DNA of 64,000 bases from an uncultured Paracoccaceae bacterium. Lineage in GTDB: Bacteria; Pseudomonadota; Alphaproteobacteria; Rhodobacterales; Rhodobacteraceae. Position numbers and translations under genes: made by a program. The notes under the pieces were generated by a model that saw only the letters and a program-made list of their open reading frames with translations, searched no databases and was not told the DNA's origin. The first letter of the stretch is position 1. Each line of letters starts with the position of its first letter. The stretch is taken from positions 682,001-746,000 of the forward strand of contig CANMTD010000001.1 of NCBI GenBank assembly GCA_947500775.1, in the 5' to 3' direction. Below, in pieces: positions 27,127-37,217 of this stretch.

Positions 27127-27600
27127 ATGAGAAACGCGCTTTTGGTTGCCGGAGTGCTGGCGGTGGGCAGCACCGTCGCAACCGCTGAAACGATCGCCCC
27201 GTCTAACGTTAAATATGAAGATGGCGCTGTTGCGCAGTCGTTGACCGGTGTGCCCGGTGATCCGGCCGCAGGTCGCGAAATCGTCGGTTCCAAAAAGCTG
27301 GGGAACTGCGTCGCCTGTCATCAGGTGTCAGACCTGAGCGATGTGCCGTTCCACGGCGAGATCGGCCCGATGCTGGACGGCGCGGGGGATCGCTGGACCG
27401 AGGCGGAACTGCGCGGTCTGGTGGCAAACGCCAAGATGACCTTCGAGGGCAGCTTGATGCCCTCTTTCTACAAAACCGAAGGCTTCATCCGCCCCGGCAA
27501 TGCCTATACCGGCAAGGCTGCGGATGACACATTCGGTCCGCTTCTGACGTCCCAGCAGATCGAGGATGTCGTCGCTTATCTGTCCACACTTAAAGAGTGA
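27127..27600 (+). CDS. soxX: cytochrome c SoxX
   Basis: A 157-residue monohaem cytochrome with a signal peptide and CVACH (Cys61-Cys64-His65). With SoxA it forms the enzyme that oxidatively links thiosulfate to the SoxY cysteine. The start follows GGGAGG. It heads the soxXYZA group under its own promoter. Confidence 0.95.
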   Translation: MRNALLVAGVLAVGSTVATAETIAPSNVKYEDGAVAQSLTGVPGDPAAGREIVGSKKLGNCVACHQVSDLSDVPFHGEIGPMLDGAGDRWTEAELRGLVANAKMTFEGSLMPSFYKTEGFIRPGNAYTGKAADDTFGPLLTSQQIEDVVAYLSTLKE

Positions 27601-27640
27601 TCGGTGCCGTCGGCGCAGATCAAACCTTAGGAGAAACACT

Positions 27641-28060
27641 ATGAAACTGACCAGACGTCACGCTTTGGTTATGGGCGCAGGGGCCGCGTTGGCCAACTGC
27701 ATCACGCTTCCGGCCTTTGCGTCGCTTGGGGATGACGCGATTGCGGCGTTCACCGGTGGGGCCGAAGTGGGCGACACGGGGATCACCCTGACCGCCCCCG
27801 CGATTGCGGAAAACGGCAACACGGTGCCGGTATCGGTCGACGCGCCCGGCGCGGCTGAAATCATGGTTCTGGCCATGGGCAACCCGACCCCCGCTGTCGG
27901 CACCTTCAAGTTTGGTGAACTGGCGGGATCGCAGGCTGCCTCGACCCGGATTCGTCTTGCCGGCACACAGGATGTCGTTGCGATTGCAAAGATGGCGGAC
28001 GGAACCTTCGTCAAAGCCTCGAGCAACGTAAAAGTCACAATCGGCGGCTGCGGCGGCTGA
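27641..28060 (+). CDS. soxY: sulfur carrier SoxY
   Basis: The 139-residue product has a Tat signal (TRRHALVMGAGA) and ends in GGCGG, the swinging arm whose Cys carries all pathway intermediates. ATG 27641 follows AGGAG. It is followed by soxZ after 23 bases. An upstream in-frame extension to 27566 runs through the end of soxX and is not used. Confidence 0.96.
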   Translation: MKLTRRHALVMGAGAALANCITLPAFASLGDDAIAAFTGGAEVGDTGITLTAPAIAENGNTVPVSVDAPGAAEIMVLAMGNPTPAVGTFKFGELAGSQAASTRIRLAGTQDVVAIAKMADGTFVKASSNVKVTIGGCGG

Positions 28061-28083
28061 ACTCAGAATAAGGAGCATTTGCT

Positions 28084-28413
28084 ATGGCATCTGGCGTAAA
28101 ACCCCGGGTTAAAGTCCCCAAGACAGCAGCGGCTGGCGACGTCGTCACCATCAAGACGCTGATCAGCCACAAGATGGAATCCGGTCAGCGCAAAGACGAT
28201 GATGGCAACATCATCCCCCGTTCGATCATCAATCGCTTCACCTGCGATTTCAACGGCAAGAACGTGATCGACGTGACGATGGAACCTGCCATTTCGACCA
28301 ACCCGTACTTCGAATTCGAAGCCATCGTGCCCGAGGCCGGTGATTTCAAATTCACATGGTACGACGACGATGGCTCGGTCTATGAAGAGAGCAAAACAAT
28401 CAAGATCGGGTAA
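28084..28413 (+). CDS. soxZ: sulfur carrier subunit SoxZ
   Basis: The 109-residue beta-sandwich partner of SoxY. No signal peptide: it is co-exported with SoxY. Typical segments are VTIKTLISHKMESGQRKD, IIPRSIINRFTC and FKFTWYDDDGSVYEES. Cys is present in RFTCDF. Confidence 0.96.
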   Translation: MASGVKPRVKVPKTAAAGDVVTIKTLISHKMESGQRKDDDGNIIPRSIINRFTCDFNGKNVIDVTMEPAISTNPYFEFEAIVPEAGDFKFTWYDDDGSVYEESKTIKIG

Positions 28414-28440
28414 ACCGCGGCCATTCAGGGAGGGATGACC

Positions 28441-29292
28441 ATGATGAAAACTATAAGTGCCATTGGCGGTGCAGCAGCGTTGGCCTTGTCGGCGGCTGTT
28501 GTCACGGCCGATCCGGTCGATGATACGCTGATACTGAACGAAGAGCTTGAACTGGTGACGCGCACGACCGCGCCCGCCCATGTTGAAGAGCTGGACGAGG
28601 TCCTGTCGGGTTGGCTGTTCCGCGGCACGGAAACCCGTGCCATGCAGGCGGATGACTTTGACAATCCCGGCATGATCTTCGTCGAAAAGGCGCTTGAGGC
28701 ATGGGACACCGCAGAGGGCAGCGAGGGCAAATCCTGCGCAAGCTGCCACGATGCTGCGGAAACCATGGCCGGTGTGCGTCCTGTTTATCCCAAGTGGAAC
28801 GAAGCTGCGGGCGAAGTCCGGACGCTGGAAATGCAGGTCAACGATTGCCGCACCAGCCGTATGGGCGCCGAGGCGTGGAAATATGCCGGTGGCGACATGG
28901 TCAACATGATCGCGTTGCTGTCGTCGGTTTCCCGTGGCCTGCCGGTGAATGTGGCCATCGATGGTCCGGTTCAGTCCATGTGGGAACAGGGCAAAGAACT
29001 GTACTACACCCGTACCGGTCAGCTGGAACTGTCCTGCGCGAACTGCCATGAAGAAAACAATGGCAACATGATCCGCGCGGACCACCTGAGTCAGGGTCAG
29101 ATCAACGGCTTCCCCGTCTACCGCCTGAAGAACACCAAGCTGAATGCGGTGCATTCGCGGTTCAAGGGCTGTATCCGTGACACACGGGCCGAAACCTACA
29201 GCCCCGGCAGCCCCGAATTCGTGGCGCTTGAGCTTTATGTCGGATCGCGTGGCAACGGCCTGTCGGTCGAAGGCCCCTCTGTCCGTAACTGA
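28441..29292 (+). CDS. soxA: dihaem cytochrome c SoxA
   Basis: A 283-residue secreted subunit with two haem motifs, CASCH (Cys99-Cys102-His103) and CANCH (199-203), and the active Cys244 in FKGCIRDTRAETY, which becomes persulfidated and ligates haem. Cys136 (NDCRTS) is also present. The start at 28441 has GAGGG upstream at proper spacing; 28435 is too close. The dihaem form matches Paracoccus SoxA. Confidence 0.95.
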   Translation: MMKTISAIGGAAALALSAAVVTADPVDDTLILNEELELVTRTTAPAHVEELDEVLSGWLFRGTETRAMQADDFDNPGMIFVEKALEAWDTAEGSEGKSCASCHDAAETMAGVRPVYPKWNEAAGEVRTLEMQVNDCRTSRMGAEAWKYAGGDMVNMIALLSSVSRGLPVNVAIDGPVQSMWEQGKELYYTRTGQLELSCANCHEENNGNMIRADHLSQGQINGFPVYRLKNTKLNAVHSRFKGCIRDTRAETYSPGSPEFVALELYVGSRGNGLSVEGPSVRN

Positions 29293-29301
29293 TCAACGAC
29301 G

Positions 29302-29327
29302 GCCCGCTCCGATATTTCGGCGCGGGC
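29302..29327 (+). other. intercistronic hairpin between soxA and soxB
   Basis: GCCCGC / GCGGGC outer arms and CCGA / TCGG inner arms with a TATT loop form a stable hairpin followed by TGTTTCC. It may act as a weak terminator or a processing site separating soxXYZA from soxBCDEF. Confidence 0.55.
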
Positions 29328-29389
29328 TGTTTCCGTATTAACAAATGCAAACATGCGCATGTGTTGCATAAACCTGAAAGACCTGCCCC

Positions 29390-31087
29390 ATGATCTCTCG
29401 GCGCGATTTTTTGCAAACCACCATGGCCGCCTCAGCCATTTACGGCAGCGCTGGCTTTGGCAATTGGTCCCGATTGGCCGCGCAGCAGGCGATGACACAG
29501 GATCAACTGCTGGAATTCGACACCTTCGGTAATGTTTCGCTGATCCATGTGACGGATATTCACGCGCAGCTGAAACCGATCTATTTCCGCGAACCCGAGA
29601 TCAACCTTGGTGTGGGCGCGGCCAAAGGGCAGGTGCCGCATATCACCGGTCAGGATTTCCGCAAGCTGTATGGCATCAATGACGGATCGCCGTCGGCCTA
29701 TGCGCTGACCCATGATGATTTTTCGGCGCTGGCGCAAAGCTATGGCCGGGTCGGCGGGATGGACCGGGTGGCGACCGTGATCAACCGGATCCGCGCGGAT
29801 CGCCCCGATGCGCTGTTGCTGGATGGCGGCGACACATGGCACGGCAGCTATACCTGCTATCAGACCGAAGGCCAGGATATGGTCAACGTGATGAACGCGC
29901 TGAAACCCGACGCGATGACCTTTCACTGGGAATTCACGCTGGGCAGCGCGCGGGTTGATGAAATCGTCGAAGGCCTGCCGTTTGTGGCGCTGGGTCAGAA
30001 TATTTTCGACAGCGAATGGGATGAACCGGCCGAGCTGTTCAAGCCCTACAAGATGTTTGAAACCGGCGGCGTCAAAGTGGCGGTTATCGGTCAGGCCTTC
30101 CCCTATATGCCGATCGCCAACCCGCGCTGGATGTTCCCTGAATATTCGTTCGGTATCCGCGATGAACGGATGCAGGAGATGGTGGAAGAGGTGCGCGCGA
30201 ACGGCGCCGAGCTGGTTGTCTGCCTCAGCCACAACGGGTTCGATGTGGACCGCAAGATGGCCAGCACCGTGTCGGGGATCGACGTGATCCTCAGCGGGCA
30301 CACCCATGACGCGCTGCCCGAACCGGTACTGGTCGGTGAAACCATCATCATCGCCAGCGGGTCGAACGGCAAATTCGTCAGCCGGGTTGATCTGGACGTG
30401 CGCGATGGCCGCATGATGGGCTTCCGTCACAAGCTGTTCCCGATCTTTTCGGATGTGATCGACCCCGATCCGCAGGTCACCGCGCTGATCGATGAACAGC
30501 GCGCGCCCTATAAGGACAAGCTGGAAGAGGTGATCGGCCAGACCGACACGCTGTTGTACCGGCGCGGCAATTTCAACGGGTCGTGGGACGATCTGATCTG
30601 CGATGCCCTGATTTCCGAACGCGAGGCCGATATCGCCATGTCGCCCGGCGTGCGCTGGGGGCCGTCGATCCTGCCGGGGCAGGACATCACCCGCGAAGAT
30701 ATCTGGAACGTCACCTCGATGACCTACGGCGAGGCGTACCGGACCGAAATGACCGGCGAGTTCATCCATGTCATTCTGGAAGATGTGGCCGACAACCTGT
30801 TCAACCCCGATCCGTTCTATCAGCAGGGCGGCGATATGGTGCGTATCGGCGGCATGGGCTACCGGATCGATGTGTCCAAGCCGCAGGGTTCGCGCATTTC
30901 GGACATGACGCTGCTGAAAACCGGCGAGGCGATCGATCCGGCCAAGACCTATGTCGTTGCCGGATGGGCCAGCGTGAACGAAGGCACCGAAGGTCCGCAG
31001 ATCTGGGATGTGGTCGAAGATCACATCCGCAAGCAGGGCACCGTGTCCCTGAATCCAAACAACAGTGTTCAGGTGGTCGGCGCTTAA
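29390..31087 (+). CDS. soxB: thiosulfohydrolase SoxB
   Basis: The 565-residue enzyme of the metallophosphatase fold removes sulfate from the SoxY-bound thiosulfonate. Evidence is the Tat signal (ISRRDFLQTTMAAS), the dimanganese site motifs VTDIHAQLKP and LLDGGDTWHGS, the CLSHNGFDVD and LSGHTHDALPEP segments. The length is normal for SoxB. Confidence 0.97.
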   Translation: MISRRDFLQTTMAASAIYGSAGFGNWSRLAAQQAMTQDQLLEFDTFGNVSLIHVTDIHAQLKPIYFREPEINLGVGAAKGQVPHITGQDFRKLYGINDGSPSAYALTHDDFSALAQSYGRVGGMDRVATVINRIRADRPDALLLDGGDTWHGSYTCYQTEGQDMVNVMNALKPDAMTFHWEFTLGSARVDEIVEGLPFVALGQNIFDSEWDEPAELFKPYKMFETGGVKVAVIGQAFPYMPIANPRWMFPEYSFGIRDERMQEMVEEVRANGAELVVCLSHNGFDVDRKMASTVSGIDVILSGHTHDALPEPVLVGETIIIASGSNGKFVSRVDLDVRDGRMMGFRHKLFPIFSDVIDPDPQVTALIDEQRAPYKDKLEEVIGQTDTLLYRRGNFNGSWDDLICDALISEREADIAMSPGVRWGPSILPGQDITREDIWNVTSMTYGEAYRTEMTGEFIHVILEDVADNLFNPDPFYQQGGDMVRIGGMGYRIDVSKPQGSRISDMTLLKTGEAIDPAKTYVVAGWASVNEGTEGPQIWDVVEDHIRKQGTVSLNPNNSVQVVGA

Positions 31088-31121
31088 GGCCGCCACCTCG
31101 CGTATAGAAGGAGGCACTCTG

Positions 31122-32387
31122 ATGTCGACAAAATACAAAGGCGCAAAACCGTCGCGCCGTGCCTTTCTGAAAGGCGCGGCCATGGCCGGGGCGGGGGCAA
31201 CCGTTGCCGCCCAGGCAAAGGCGGCAAGCGATCCCGCGATTGCGGTTCAACCATGGATGCAGGAACTGGGCGACGGCGTCGATGTCGCCCCCTATGGCAT
31301 GCCATCGGAATACGAAAGCCATGTCAAACGGCGCAGTGTGGAATGGCTGACGGCGGACCCGATCAGCTCGATCAACTTCACGCCGCTGCATGAATTGGAC
31401 GGGATCATCACCCCGAACGGTCTGGCGTTCGAACGCCACCACGGCGGTGCGGCCCATATCGATCCGGCGCAGCACCGGCTGATGATCAACGGCTTGGTCG
31501 ACAAGCAACTGGTCTTCACCATGGAAGACATCATGCGGTTCCCGCGTGAAAACCACGTCTATTTCCTGGAATGCGCCGCGAACTCGGGCATGGAATGGCG
31601 CGGGGCGCAGTTGAACGGCTGTCAGTTCACCCACGGCATGATCCACAACGTCATGTATACCGGTGTGCCGCTGCGGCTGTTGCTGGAAGAGGCGGGCGTC
31701 AAGACCAACGGCAAATGGCTGTTGCCCGAAGGTGCCGATGCCTCGGCCATGACCCGGTCGATCCCGATGGAAAAGGCGCTGGACGACTGCCTTGTCGCGT
31801 TCAAGATGAACGGCGAGGCGCTGCGCGTCGAACAGGGCTATCCGCTGCGGCTGGTCGTGCCCGGTTGGGAAGGCAACATGTGGGTCAAATGGCTGCGCCG
31901 GATCGAGGTCGGCGATCAGCCTTGGCACCACCGCGAAGAAACCAGCAAATACACCGACCTGCTGGCCGACGGCAAAGCCCGCCGGTTCACATGGGAGATG
32001 GACGCAAAATCCGTCATCACCAACCCCAGCCCGCAGGCGCCGCTGACCCATGGCAAGGGCCATACGGTTCTGACCGGCGTGGCCTGGTCGGGCCGGGGCA
32101 CCATCCCGCGGGTCGACGTCACGCTGGACGGCGGCAAGAACTGGCATCAGGCGCGCATGTCGGGCCCCAGCCTGAACAAATCGATGCACCGGTTCTATTT
32201 CGAATTCGACTGGGACGGCAGCCCGCTGTTGCTGCAGTCGCGGGCGCATGACAGCACCGGCTATGTCCAGCCCACCAAGGACGAGCTGCGCGCCGTCCGG
32301 GGCGAAAACTCTATCTATCACAACAACGGCATCCAGACCTGGTATGTCAACGAACAGGGGATCGCGGAAAATGTCGAAGTTTCTTAA
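31122..32387 (+). CDS. soxC: sulfur dehydrogenase molybdenum subunit SoxC
   Basis: A 421-residue sulfite-oxidase-family enzyme with a Tat signal (KPSRRAFLKGAA). The Mo-pterin-ligating Cys is in YFLECAANSG. SoxCD oxidises the sulfane sulfur on SoxY, yielding six electrons. It starts 34 bases after soxB with AGAAGGAGG upstream and overlaps soxD by 17 bases. Presence of soxCD predicts complete oxidation to sulfate without sulfur globules. Confidence 0.97.
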   Translation: MSTKYKGAKPSRRAFLKGAAMAGAGATVAAQAKAASDPAIAVQPWMQELGDGVDVAPYGMPSEYESHVKRRSVEWLTADPISSINFTPLHELDGIITPNGLAFERHHGGAAHIDPAQHRLMINGLVDKQLVFTMEDIMRFPRENHVYFLECAANSGMEWRGAQLNGCQFTHGMIHNVMYTGVPLRLLLEEAGVKTNGKWLLPEGADASAMTRSIPMEKALDDCLVAFKMNGEALRVEQGYPLRLVVPGWEGNMWVKWLRRIEVGDQPWHHREETSKYTDLLADGKARRFTWEMDAKSVITNPSPQAPLTHGKGHTVLTGVAWSGRGTIPRVDVTLDGGKNWHQARMSGPSLNKSMHRFYFEFDWDGSPLLLQSRAHDSTGYVQPTKDELRAVRGENSIYHNNGIQTWYVNEQGIAENVEVS

Positions 32388-33444
32388 GGCCGCGCTGGCC
32401 ACATTTTTGCTGACCACGCCTGCGTTCGCCGAAGGTCTGGGATTGGGCCGCGAAGCGACGGCGGAAGAGGTTGCCATCTGGGACATCGACGTGCGTCCCG
32501 ATGGTCTGGGCCTGCCACCGGGCAAGGGCGACGTGTTCACCGGCGAAGAGATTTTCGCCGAAAACTGCGCCGTCTGCCACGGTGATTTCGGCGAAGCGGT
32601 GGGCCGCTGGCCGGTTCTGGCCGGCGGGCACGACAGCCTGACCGACGACCGCCCGGTCAAGACAATCGGGTCCTATTGGCCGTATCTGTCGACCGTGTTC
32701 GACTATGTGAACCGGGCGATGCCCTTCGGCAACGCGCAGTCGCTGGAACCCGATGAGGTTTACGCGATCACCGCCTATCTGCTGTATGTCAACGATCTGG
32801 TCGATGACGATTTCGAGCTGAGCCACGAAAACTTCGCCGAGGTGCGCCTGCCGAACGAGGATAACTTCTATCCCGATGATCGCGCAGAAACCGAACTGGT
32901 GAAATTCGCGGGCGAGGTTTGCATGTCCGATTGCAAACCGGCGGTCGAAATCACGGCACGCGCCGCCGTCGTCGATGTGACGCCTGAGGAAACAGCGGCG
33001 GCAGAGGCCGAAAAGGCCGAAACCGCGGCGGTTGAAGCCCCGGTCGAGGCTGCCGCGCCGGTCGCGGAAGAGGCACCTGCCCCTGCCGAAGAGGCAGCCC
33101 CGGTCGAGGTGGCCGCAGTGGACCCCGAAGTGATCGCCAAGGGCGAAAAGGTCTTCAAGAAATGCAAGGCCTGCCACCAGGTCGGCGATAAGGCCAAGAA
33201 CCGGACCGGCCCGGTGCTGAACGGCATCATGGGGCGCGAAGGCGGTACTGTCGACGGGTTCAAATACTCTAAGGCTCTGCTGGAAAAGGCCGAAGGTGGT
33301 CTGGTCTGGACGCCTGAGACTTTGGCAGAATTCCTGAGCAAGCCCAAAACCTATATCAAGGGCACCAAGATGTCATTTGCCGGGCTGAAGAAGGAAAGCG
33401 ATATTCAGGCGGTTACGGAGTATCTGAAAACATTCGGAGAGTAG
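32371..33444 (+). CDS. soxD: dihaem cytochrome c SoxD
   Basis: A 357-residue secreted cytochrome with two domains. The first has CAVCHGDFGEA; after a long Ala/Glu/Pro-rich linker (about residues 205-250) a c550-like domain has CKACHQVGDKAKNRTGP. The start at 32371 lies inside the end of soxC. A near identical second domain is found as the separate cytochrome at 12072. SoxD receives electrons from SoxC. Confidence 0.95.
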   Translation: MSKFLKAALATFLLTTPAFAEGLGLGREATAEEVAIWDIDVRPDGLGLPPGKGDVFTGEEIFAENCAVCHGDFGEAVGRWPVLAGGHDSLTDDRPVKTIGSYWPYLSTVFDYVNRAMPFGNAQSLEPDEVYAITAYLLYVNDLVDDDFELSHENFAEVRLPNEDNFYPDDRAETELVKFAGEVCMSDCKPAVEITARAAVVDVTPEETAAAEAEKAETAAVEAPVEAAAPVAEEAPAPAEEAAPVEVAAVDPEVIAKGEKVFKKCKACHQVGDKAKNRTGPVLNGIMGREGGTVDGFKYSKALLEKAEGGLVWTPETLAEFLSKPKTYIKGTKMSFAGLKKESDIQAVTEYLKTFGE

Positions 33445-33447
33445 AAC

Positions 33448-34152
33448 GTGATCAGGGGTCTGCACCGGCTATTGGTTTTCGCCACAATGTTTGTGGCCGG
33501 TGCAGCCCTGTCCGACGTTCCGGGGGACCCGGATCGCGGCGCGACAATCTTTTCGAAATGCAAGGGCTGCCATCAGGTCGGCCCTGATGCGGTCAACCGG
33601 ATCGGCCCCCATCTGAACGGTATCTTCGGGCGCCCGGCGGCCAGTATCGCCGGGTTCGCCTATTCCAAACCGATGAAACGGGCGGGCTCGGACGGGGTTG
33701 TCTGGACCCATGAAACCCTTGACGGGTTTCTGGAAAACCCCAAGGCGCTGGTTTCGGGCACAAGGATGAGCTTTCGCGGGCTGTCCGATCCGCAGGACCG
33801 GGCCGATATCATGGCCTATCTGCGCGTCTATTCCGATGATCCCAGCAATATCCCCGAAGCGGAGCCAACCGCCCGGGCGACGGATCACAACGTTGATCCG
33901 GCAATCCTGGCCATTCAGGGCGACCCTGAATACGGCGAATATCTGTCCAGTGAATGCAAGACCTGCCACCAGCGGGACGGGGGCGACGACGGTATTCCGT
34001 CGATCACCCTGTGGCCCGAGGAGGACTTTGTGGTGGCAATGCAGGCCTATAAAAGAAAACTGCGCCCGCACCCGGTGATGCAGATGATGGCAGGACGATT
34101 ATCAGACGAGGAGATCGCGGCGCTGGCCGCATATTTTAAGACCCTAGAATAA
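33448..34152 (+). CDS. soxE: dihaem cytochrome c SoxE
   Basis: A 234-residue secreted cytochrome from a GTG start three bases after the soxD stop, with GGAGAG upstream. Two haem motifs are CKGCHQVGP and CKTCHQRDG. It likely pairs with SoxF as in the flavocytochrome c sulfide dehydrogenase system of Paracoccus. Confidence 0.93.
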   Translation: MIRGLHRLLVFATMFVAGAALSDVPGDPDRGATIFSKCKGCHQVGPDAVNRIGPHLNGIFGRPAASIAGFAYSKPMKRAGSDGVVWTHETLDGFLENPKALVSGTRMSFRGLSDPQDRADIMAYLRVYSDDPSNIPEAEPTARATDHNVDPAILAIQGDPEYGEYLSSECKTCHQRDGGDDGIPSITLWPEEDFVVAMQAYKRKLRPHPVMQMMAGRLSDEEIAALAAYFKTLE

Positions 34153-34182
34153 TAAATAAGGGTCGCAAGGGAGGACAATAAA

Positions 34183-35448
34183 ATGACTTTTAACAGACGT
34201 GCCTTTATCGGGTCCGCCACGGCGGCGACGGCTGCGCTTTCGTCGCCGATGGTGATGGCGGCAGGGGCTGGCAAACCCAATGTTGTGGTGGTGGGCGGAG
34301 GCGCGGGGGGCGCCACGGCCGCCCGGTATATCGCCAAGGACAGCAAGGGGGCGATCAATGTGACGTTGATCGAACCGACGCGTGTCTATTACACCTGCTT
34401 TTTCTCGAACCTTTACATCGGCGGCTACCGCGAGATGGCATCGCTGGGCCATTCCTATGGCACGCTGGCGACCGAAGGCGTCAACGTGGTGCACGACTGG
34501 GCCATTGGCGTCGACCGGGATGCGAAAACCGTGTCGCTGGCGGGCGGCGGCACCGTGCCCTATGACAAGCTGATCCTCAGCCCCGGCATCGATTTTGTCG
34601 ATGGCGCGGTCGAAGGCTGGGACCTGAGCGCGCAGAACGCCATGCCCCATGCCTATAAGGCCGGATCGCAGACCGAACTGCTGAAAGCCCAGATCGAGGC
34701 GATGCCCGCCGGCGGCACCTTTGCCATGGTGGCCCCGCCCAACCCCTATCGCTGCCCGCCGGGACCCTATGAACGGGTGTCGATGGTGGCGCATCTGTTG
34801 AAGGAAAAGAACCCGACGGCCAAGATCATCGTGGCCGATCCCAAGGCGAAGTTTTCCAAGATGGCGCTGTTTCAGGAAGGCTGGGCCAACCACTATGAAG
34901 GGATGGTCGACTGGATCGGCGAAGAGTTCGGCGGCGGCAATGTCTCGGTCGATCCGGACGCGATGACCGTGACCATCGACGGCGAGGTGACCAAGGTCGA
35001 TGCCTGTAACGTGATCCCCGCGATGAAGGCGGGCCGGATCGCGGAACTGGCCGGTGTGACCGATGGTAACTGGGCGCCGGTCAATGGCGCGGACATGAGC
35101 ACCAAGGCCGATGCCGATATCTATGTGCTGGGGGATTCCTGCCAACAGGGCGACATGCCGAAATCGGGGTTCTCGGCCAACAGCCAGGCCAAGGTCTGCG
35201 CCAATGCGGTGCGCGGTGCGCTGACCGGATCAAAGGTGTTCCCGGCCAAGTTCTCGAACACCTGCTGGTCGCTGATCGACACCGACGACGGGGTCAAGGT
35301 CGGCGCGACCTATGAGGCAACGCCGGAAAAGATCGCCAAGGTGGACGGGTTCATCTCGCAGACCGGCGAAACCTCGGTCGTGCGCAAGGCAACGTATGAG
35401 GAATCCGTAGGCTGGTACGCTGGCATAACCGCCGATATTTTCGGCTGA
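34183..35448 (+). CDS. soxF: FAD sulfide dehydrogenase subunit SoxF
   Basis: A 421-residue flavoprotein with a Tat signal (NRRAFIGSATAATAALS) and the dinucleotide fold VVVGGGAGGATAAR. Redox cysteines sit in YYTCFFSN, AMVAPPNPYRCPPGPY and DSCQQGDMPKSG. SoxF oxidises sulfide at the periplasmic face and pairs with SoxE. Confidence 0.95.
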   Translation: MTFNRRAFIGSATAATAALSSPMVMAAGAGKPNVVVVGGGAGGATAARYIAKDSKGAINVTLIEPTRVYYTCFFSNLYIGGYREMASLGHSYGTLATEGVNVVHDWAIGVDRDAKTVSLAGGGTVPYDKLILSPGIDFVDGAVEGWDLSAQNAMPHAYKAGSQTELLKAQIEAMPAGGTFAMVAPPNPYRCPPGPYERVSMVAHLLKEKNPTAKIIVADPKAKFSKMALFQEGWANHYEGMVDWIGEEFGGGNVSVDPDAMTVTIDGEVTKVDACNVIPAMKAGRIAELAGVTDGNWAPVNGADMSTKADADIYVLGDSCQQGDMPKSGFSANSQAKVCANAVRGALTGSKVFPAKFSNTCWSLIDTDDGVKVGATYEATPEKIAKVDGFISQTGETSVVRKATYEESVGWYAGITADIFG

Positions 35449-35454
35449 TCCCGG

Positions 35455-35491
35455 TTGCGCGGAATATGATCTGGATCATGGTTCCGCGCAA
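35455..35491 (+). terminator. terminator-like hairpin after soxF
   Basis: TTGCGCGGAA and TTCCGCGCAA are perfect ten-base arms; an inner ATGATC/GATCAT extends the stem. TTTCC follows. It probably ends most of the soxV-F transcript before the DUF302-hemA pair. Confidence 0.7.
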
Positions 35492-35531
35492 TTTCCTGTG
35501 GTCAATTATCCAAGGTCAAGAGGAGGCTGGG

Positions 35532-35969
35532 ATGAAGCAACTGAAACTTGCATGTGTGGTCGCGTTGGGGCTGGGTTCTGCGGCGATGGCCCAGGACGGT
35601 GTCACGACCTATCCCTTTGATGGCGCGTTTGACGATGCGACCTTCAGCGTCGAAAGCGCGATCGTCGGCAGGGGGCTGGTGATCGATTATGTCAGCCACA
35701 CCGGTGAAATGCTGAACCGCACCGGCGCCGATGTCGGCAGCGACAAGAAGATATTCGAAGCCGCCGATGTGTTTCTGTTCTGCTCGGCCGTGCTGTCGCG
35801 CAAGATGATGGAAGCGGACCCGATGAACATTGCCCATTGTCCCTATGGTCTGTTCGTCGCGGATCAGGCGGGCAAGGTGGTGGTCGGTTATCGCCACTAT
35901 CCCGATGGCACGATGCAAGAGGTGCAGGCCCTGCTGGACGAAATTGCCCGCGAAGCGGTTGGGGAATAA
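35532..35969 (+). CDS. secreted DUF302-domain protein
   Basis: A 145-residue product starting at ATG 35532 after AAGAGGAGG, with signal [15 protein letters not shown]. The DUF302 core is visible in [18 protein letters not shown]-like and [17 protein letters not shown] segments. Two cysteines (FLFCSA, AHCPYG) are present. It ends eight bases before hemA. DUF302 genes are common near sox genes; function unknown. Confidence 0.8.
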   Translation: MKQLKLACVVALGLGSAAMAQDGVTTYPFDGAFDDATFSVESAIVGRGLVIDYVSHTGEMLNRTGADVGSDKKIFEAADVFLFCSAVLSRKMMEADPMNIAHCPYGLFVADQAGKVVVGYRHYPDGTMQEVQALLDEIAREAVGE

Positions 35970-35977
35970 TACATACC

Positions 35978-37201
35978 ATGGACTATCAGACATATTTCCG
36001 CTCGGCGCTGGATGATCTGCGCGATCAGGGCGATTACCGCGTTTTTGCCAATCTGGAACGCCACCGGGGCGCCTTTCCGCAAGCCACCTGCCGGAACGCT
36101 CCGGCAGCTCAGGACGTGACGATCTGGTGCTCGAACGATTATCTGGGCATGGGGCAGCACCCCGACGTTCTGTCCGCGATGCACGATGCGCTGGACCGCT
36201 GCGGGGCGGGTGCCGGTGGCACGCGCAACATTTCCGGCACGACCCATGATCACGTCCTTCTGGAACGCGAACTGGCCGATCTGCATGGCAAAGAGGCGGC
36301 ACTGTTGTTCACCTCGGGCTATGTGTCGAACTGGGCCGCGCTTGGCACGCTGGCGTCGAAAATCCCCGATTGCGTGGTGCTGTCGGATGCGTTGAACCAC
36401 GCCTCGATGATCGAAGGCATCCGCCATTCGCGGGCGCAGAAACTGATCTGGAAACACAATGATCTGGAAGATCTTGAGGCAAAGCTGGCGTCCCTGCCGT
36501 TGGAACAGCCCAAGCTGATTGCCTTTGAATCGGTCTATTCGATGGATGGCGATATCGCCCCGATTGCCGAGATTTGCGATCTGGCGGACCGCTATAACGC
36601 GATGACCTATCTGGATGAGGTCCACGCCGTTGGCATGTATGGACCGCGCGGCGGCGGCGTGGCTGAACGCGAAGGTCTGATGGACCGGCTGACCGTGATC
36701 GAGGGCACGCTGGGCAAGGCCTTTGGCGTGGTCGGTGGCTATATCGCGGCCTCGGTCGAACTGTGTGATTTCGTGCGCAGCTTTGCCAGCGGGTTCATCT
36801 TTACCACGGCGCTGCCGCCCGCGGTTGCCGCTGGTGCGGCGGCGTCGATCCGTCACCTGAAGGCAAGTGCGGCTGAACGTGACCTGCAAAAGGCCCGCGT
36901 GGCCGAGGTGCGGGCGCGTCTGGATGCCATTGGCATTCCGCATGTCCCGAACCCCAGCCACATCATTCCGGTGATGGTGGGCGACCCGGTCAAATGCAAA
37001 TATATCTCGGATATTCTGATGAAGGATTACGGGATTTACATCCAGCCGATCAATTATCCCACGGTGCCCAAAGGGACCGAGCGGCTGCGCATCACACCGT
37101 CACCGGTGCACAGTGCGGCCGATATCGATCGTCTGGTTTCTGCTTTGGGGGATTTGTGGACCCAGTGTCAACTGGCCCGGATGCCGATGGCGGCGCAGTG
37201 A
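35978..37201 (+). CDS. hemA: 5-aminolevulinate synthase
   Basis: The 407-residue PLP enzyme condenses glycine and succinyl-CoA to ALA, first step of haem synthesis in alphaproteobacteria. The PLP lysine lies in [14 protein letters not shown] and the glycine-rich [14 protein letters not shown] and the SNDYLGM segments are typical. It starts eight bases after the DUF302 stop, so it is co-transcribed with it. Location after seven haem-protein genes suggests haem supply tied to sulfur oxidation. It may be one of two ALA synthases in the genome. Confidence 0.96.
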   Translation: MDYQTYFRSALDDLRDQGDYRVFANLERHRGAFPQATCRNAPAAQDVTIWCSNDYLGMGQHPDVLSAMHDALDRCGAGAGGTRNISGTTHDHVLLERELADLHGKEAALLFTSGYVSNWAALGTLASKIPDCVVLSDALNHASMIEGIRHSRAQKLIWKHNDLEDLEAKLASLPLEQPKLIAFESVYSMDGDIAPIAEICDLADRYNAMTYLDEVHAVGMYGPRGGGVAEREGLMDRLTVIEGTLGKAFGVVGGYIAASVELCDFVRSFASGFIFTTALPPAVAAGAAASIRHLKASAAERDLQKARVAEVRARLDAIGIPHVPNPSHIIPVMVGDPVKCKYISDILMKDYGIYIQPINYPTVPKGTERLRITPSPVHSAADIDRLVSALGDLWTQCQLARMPMAAQ

Positions 37202-37217
37202 TGCGCCGCCCGAGGGC

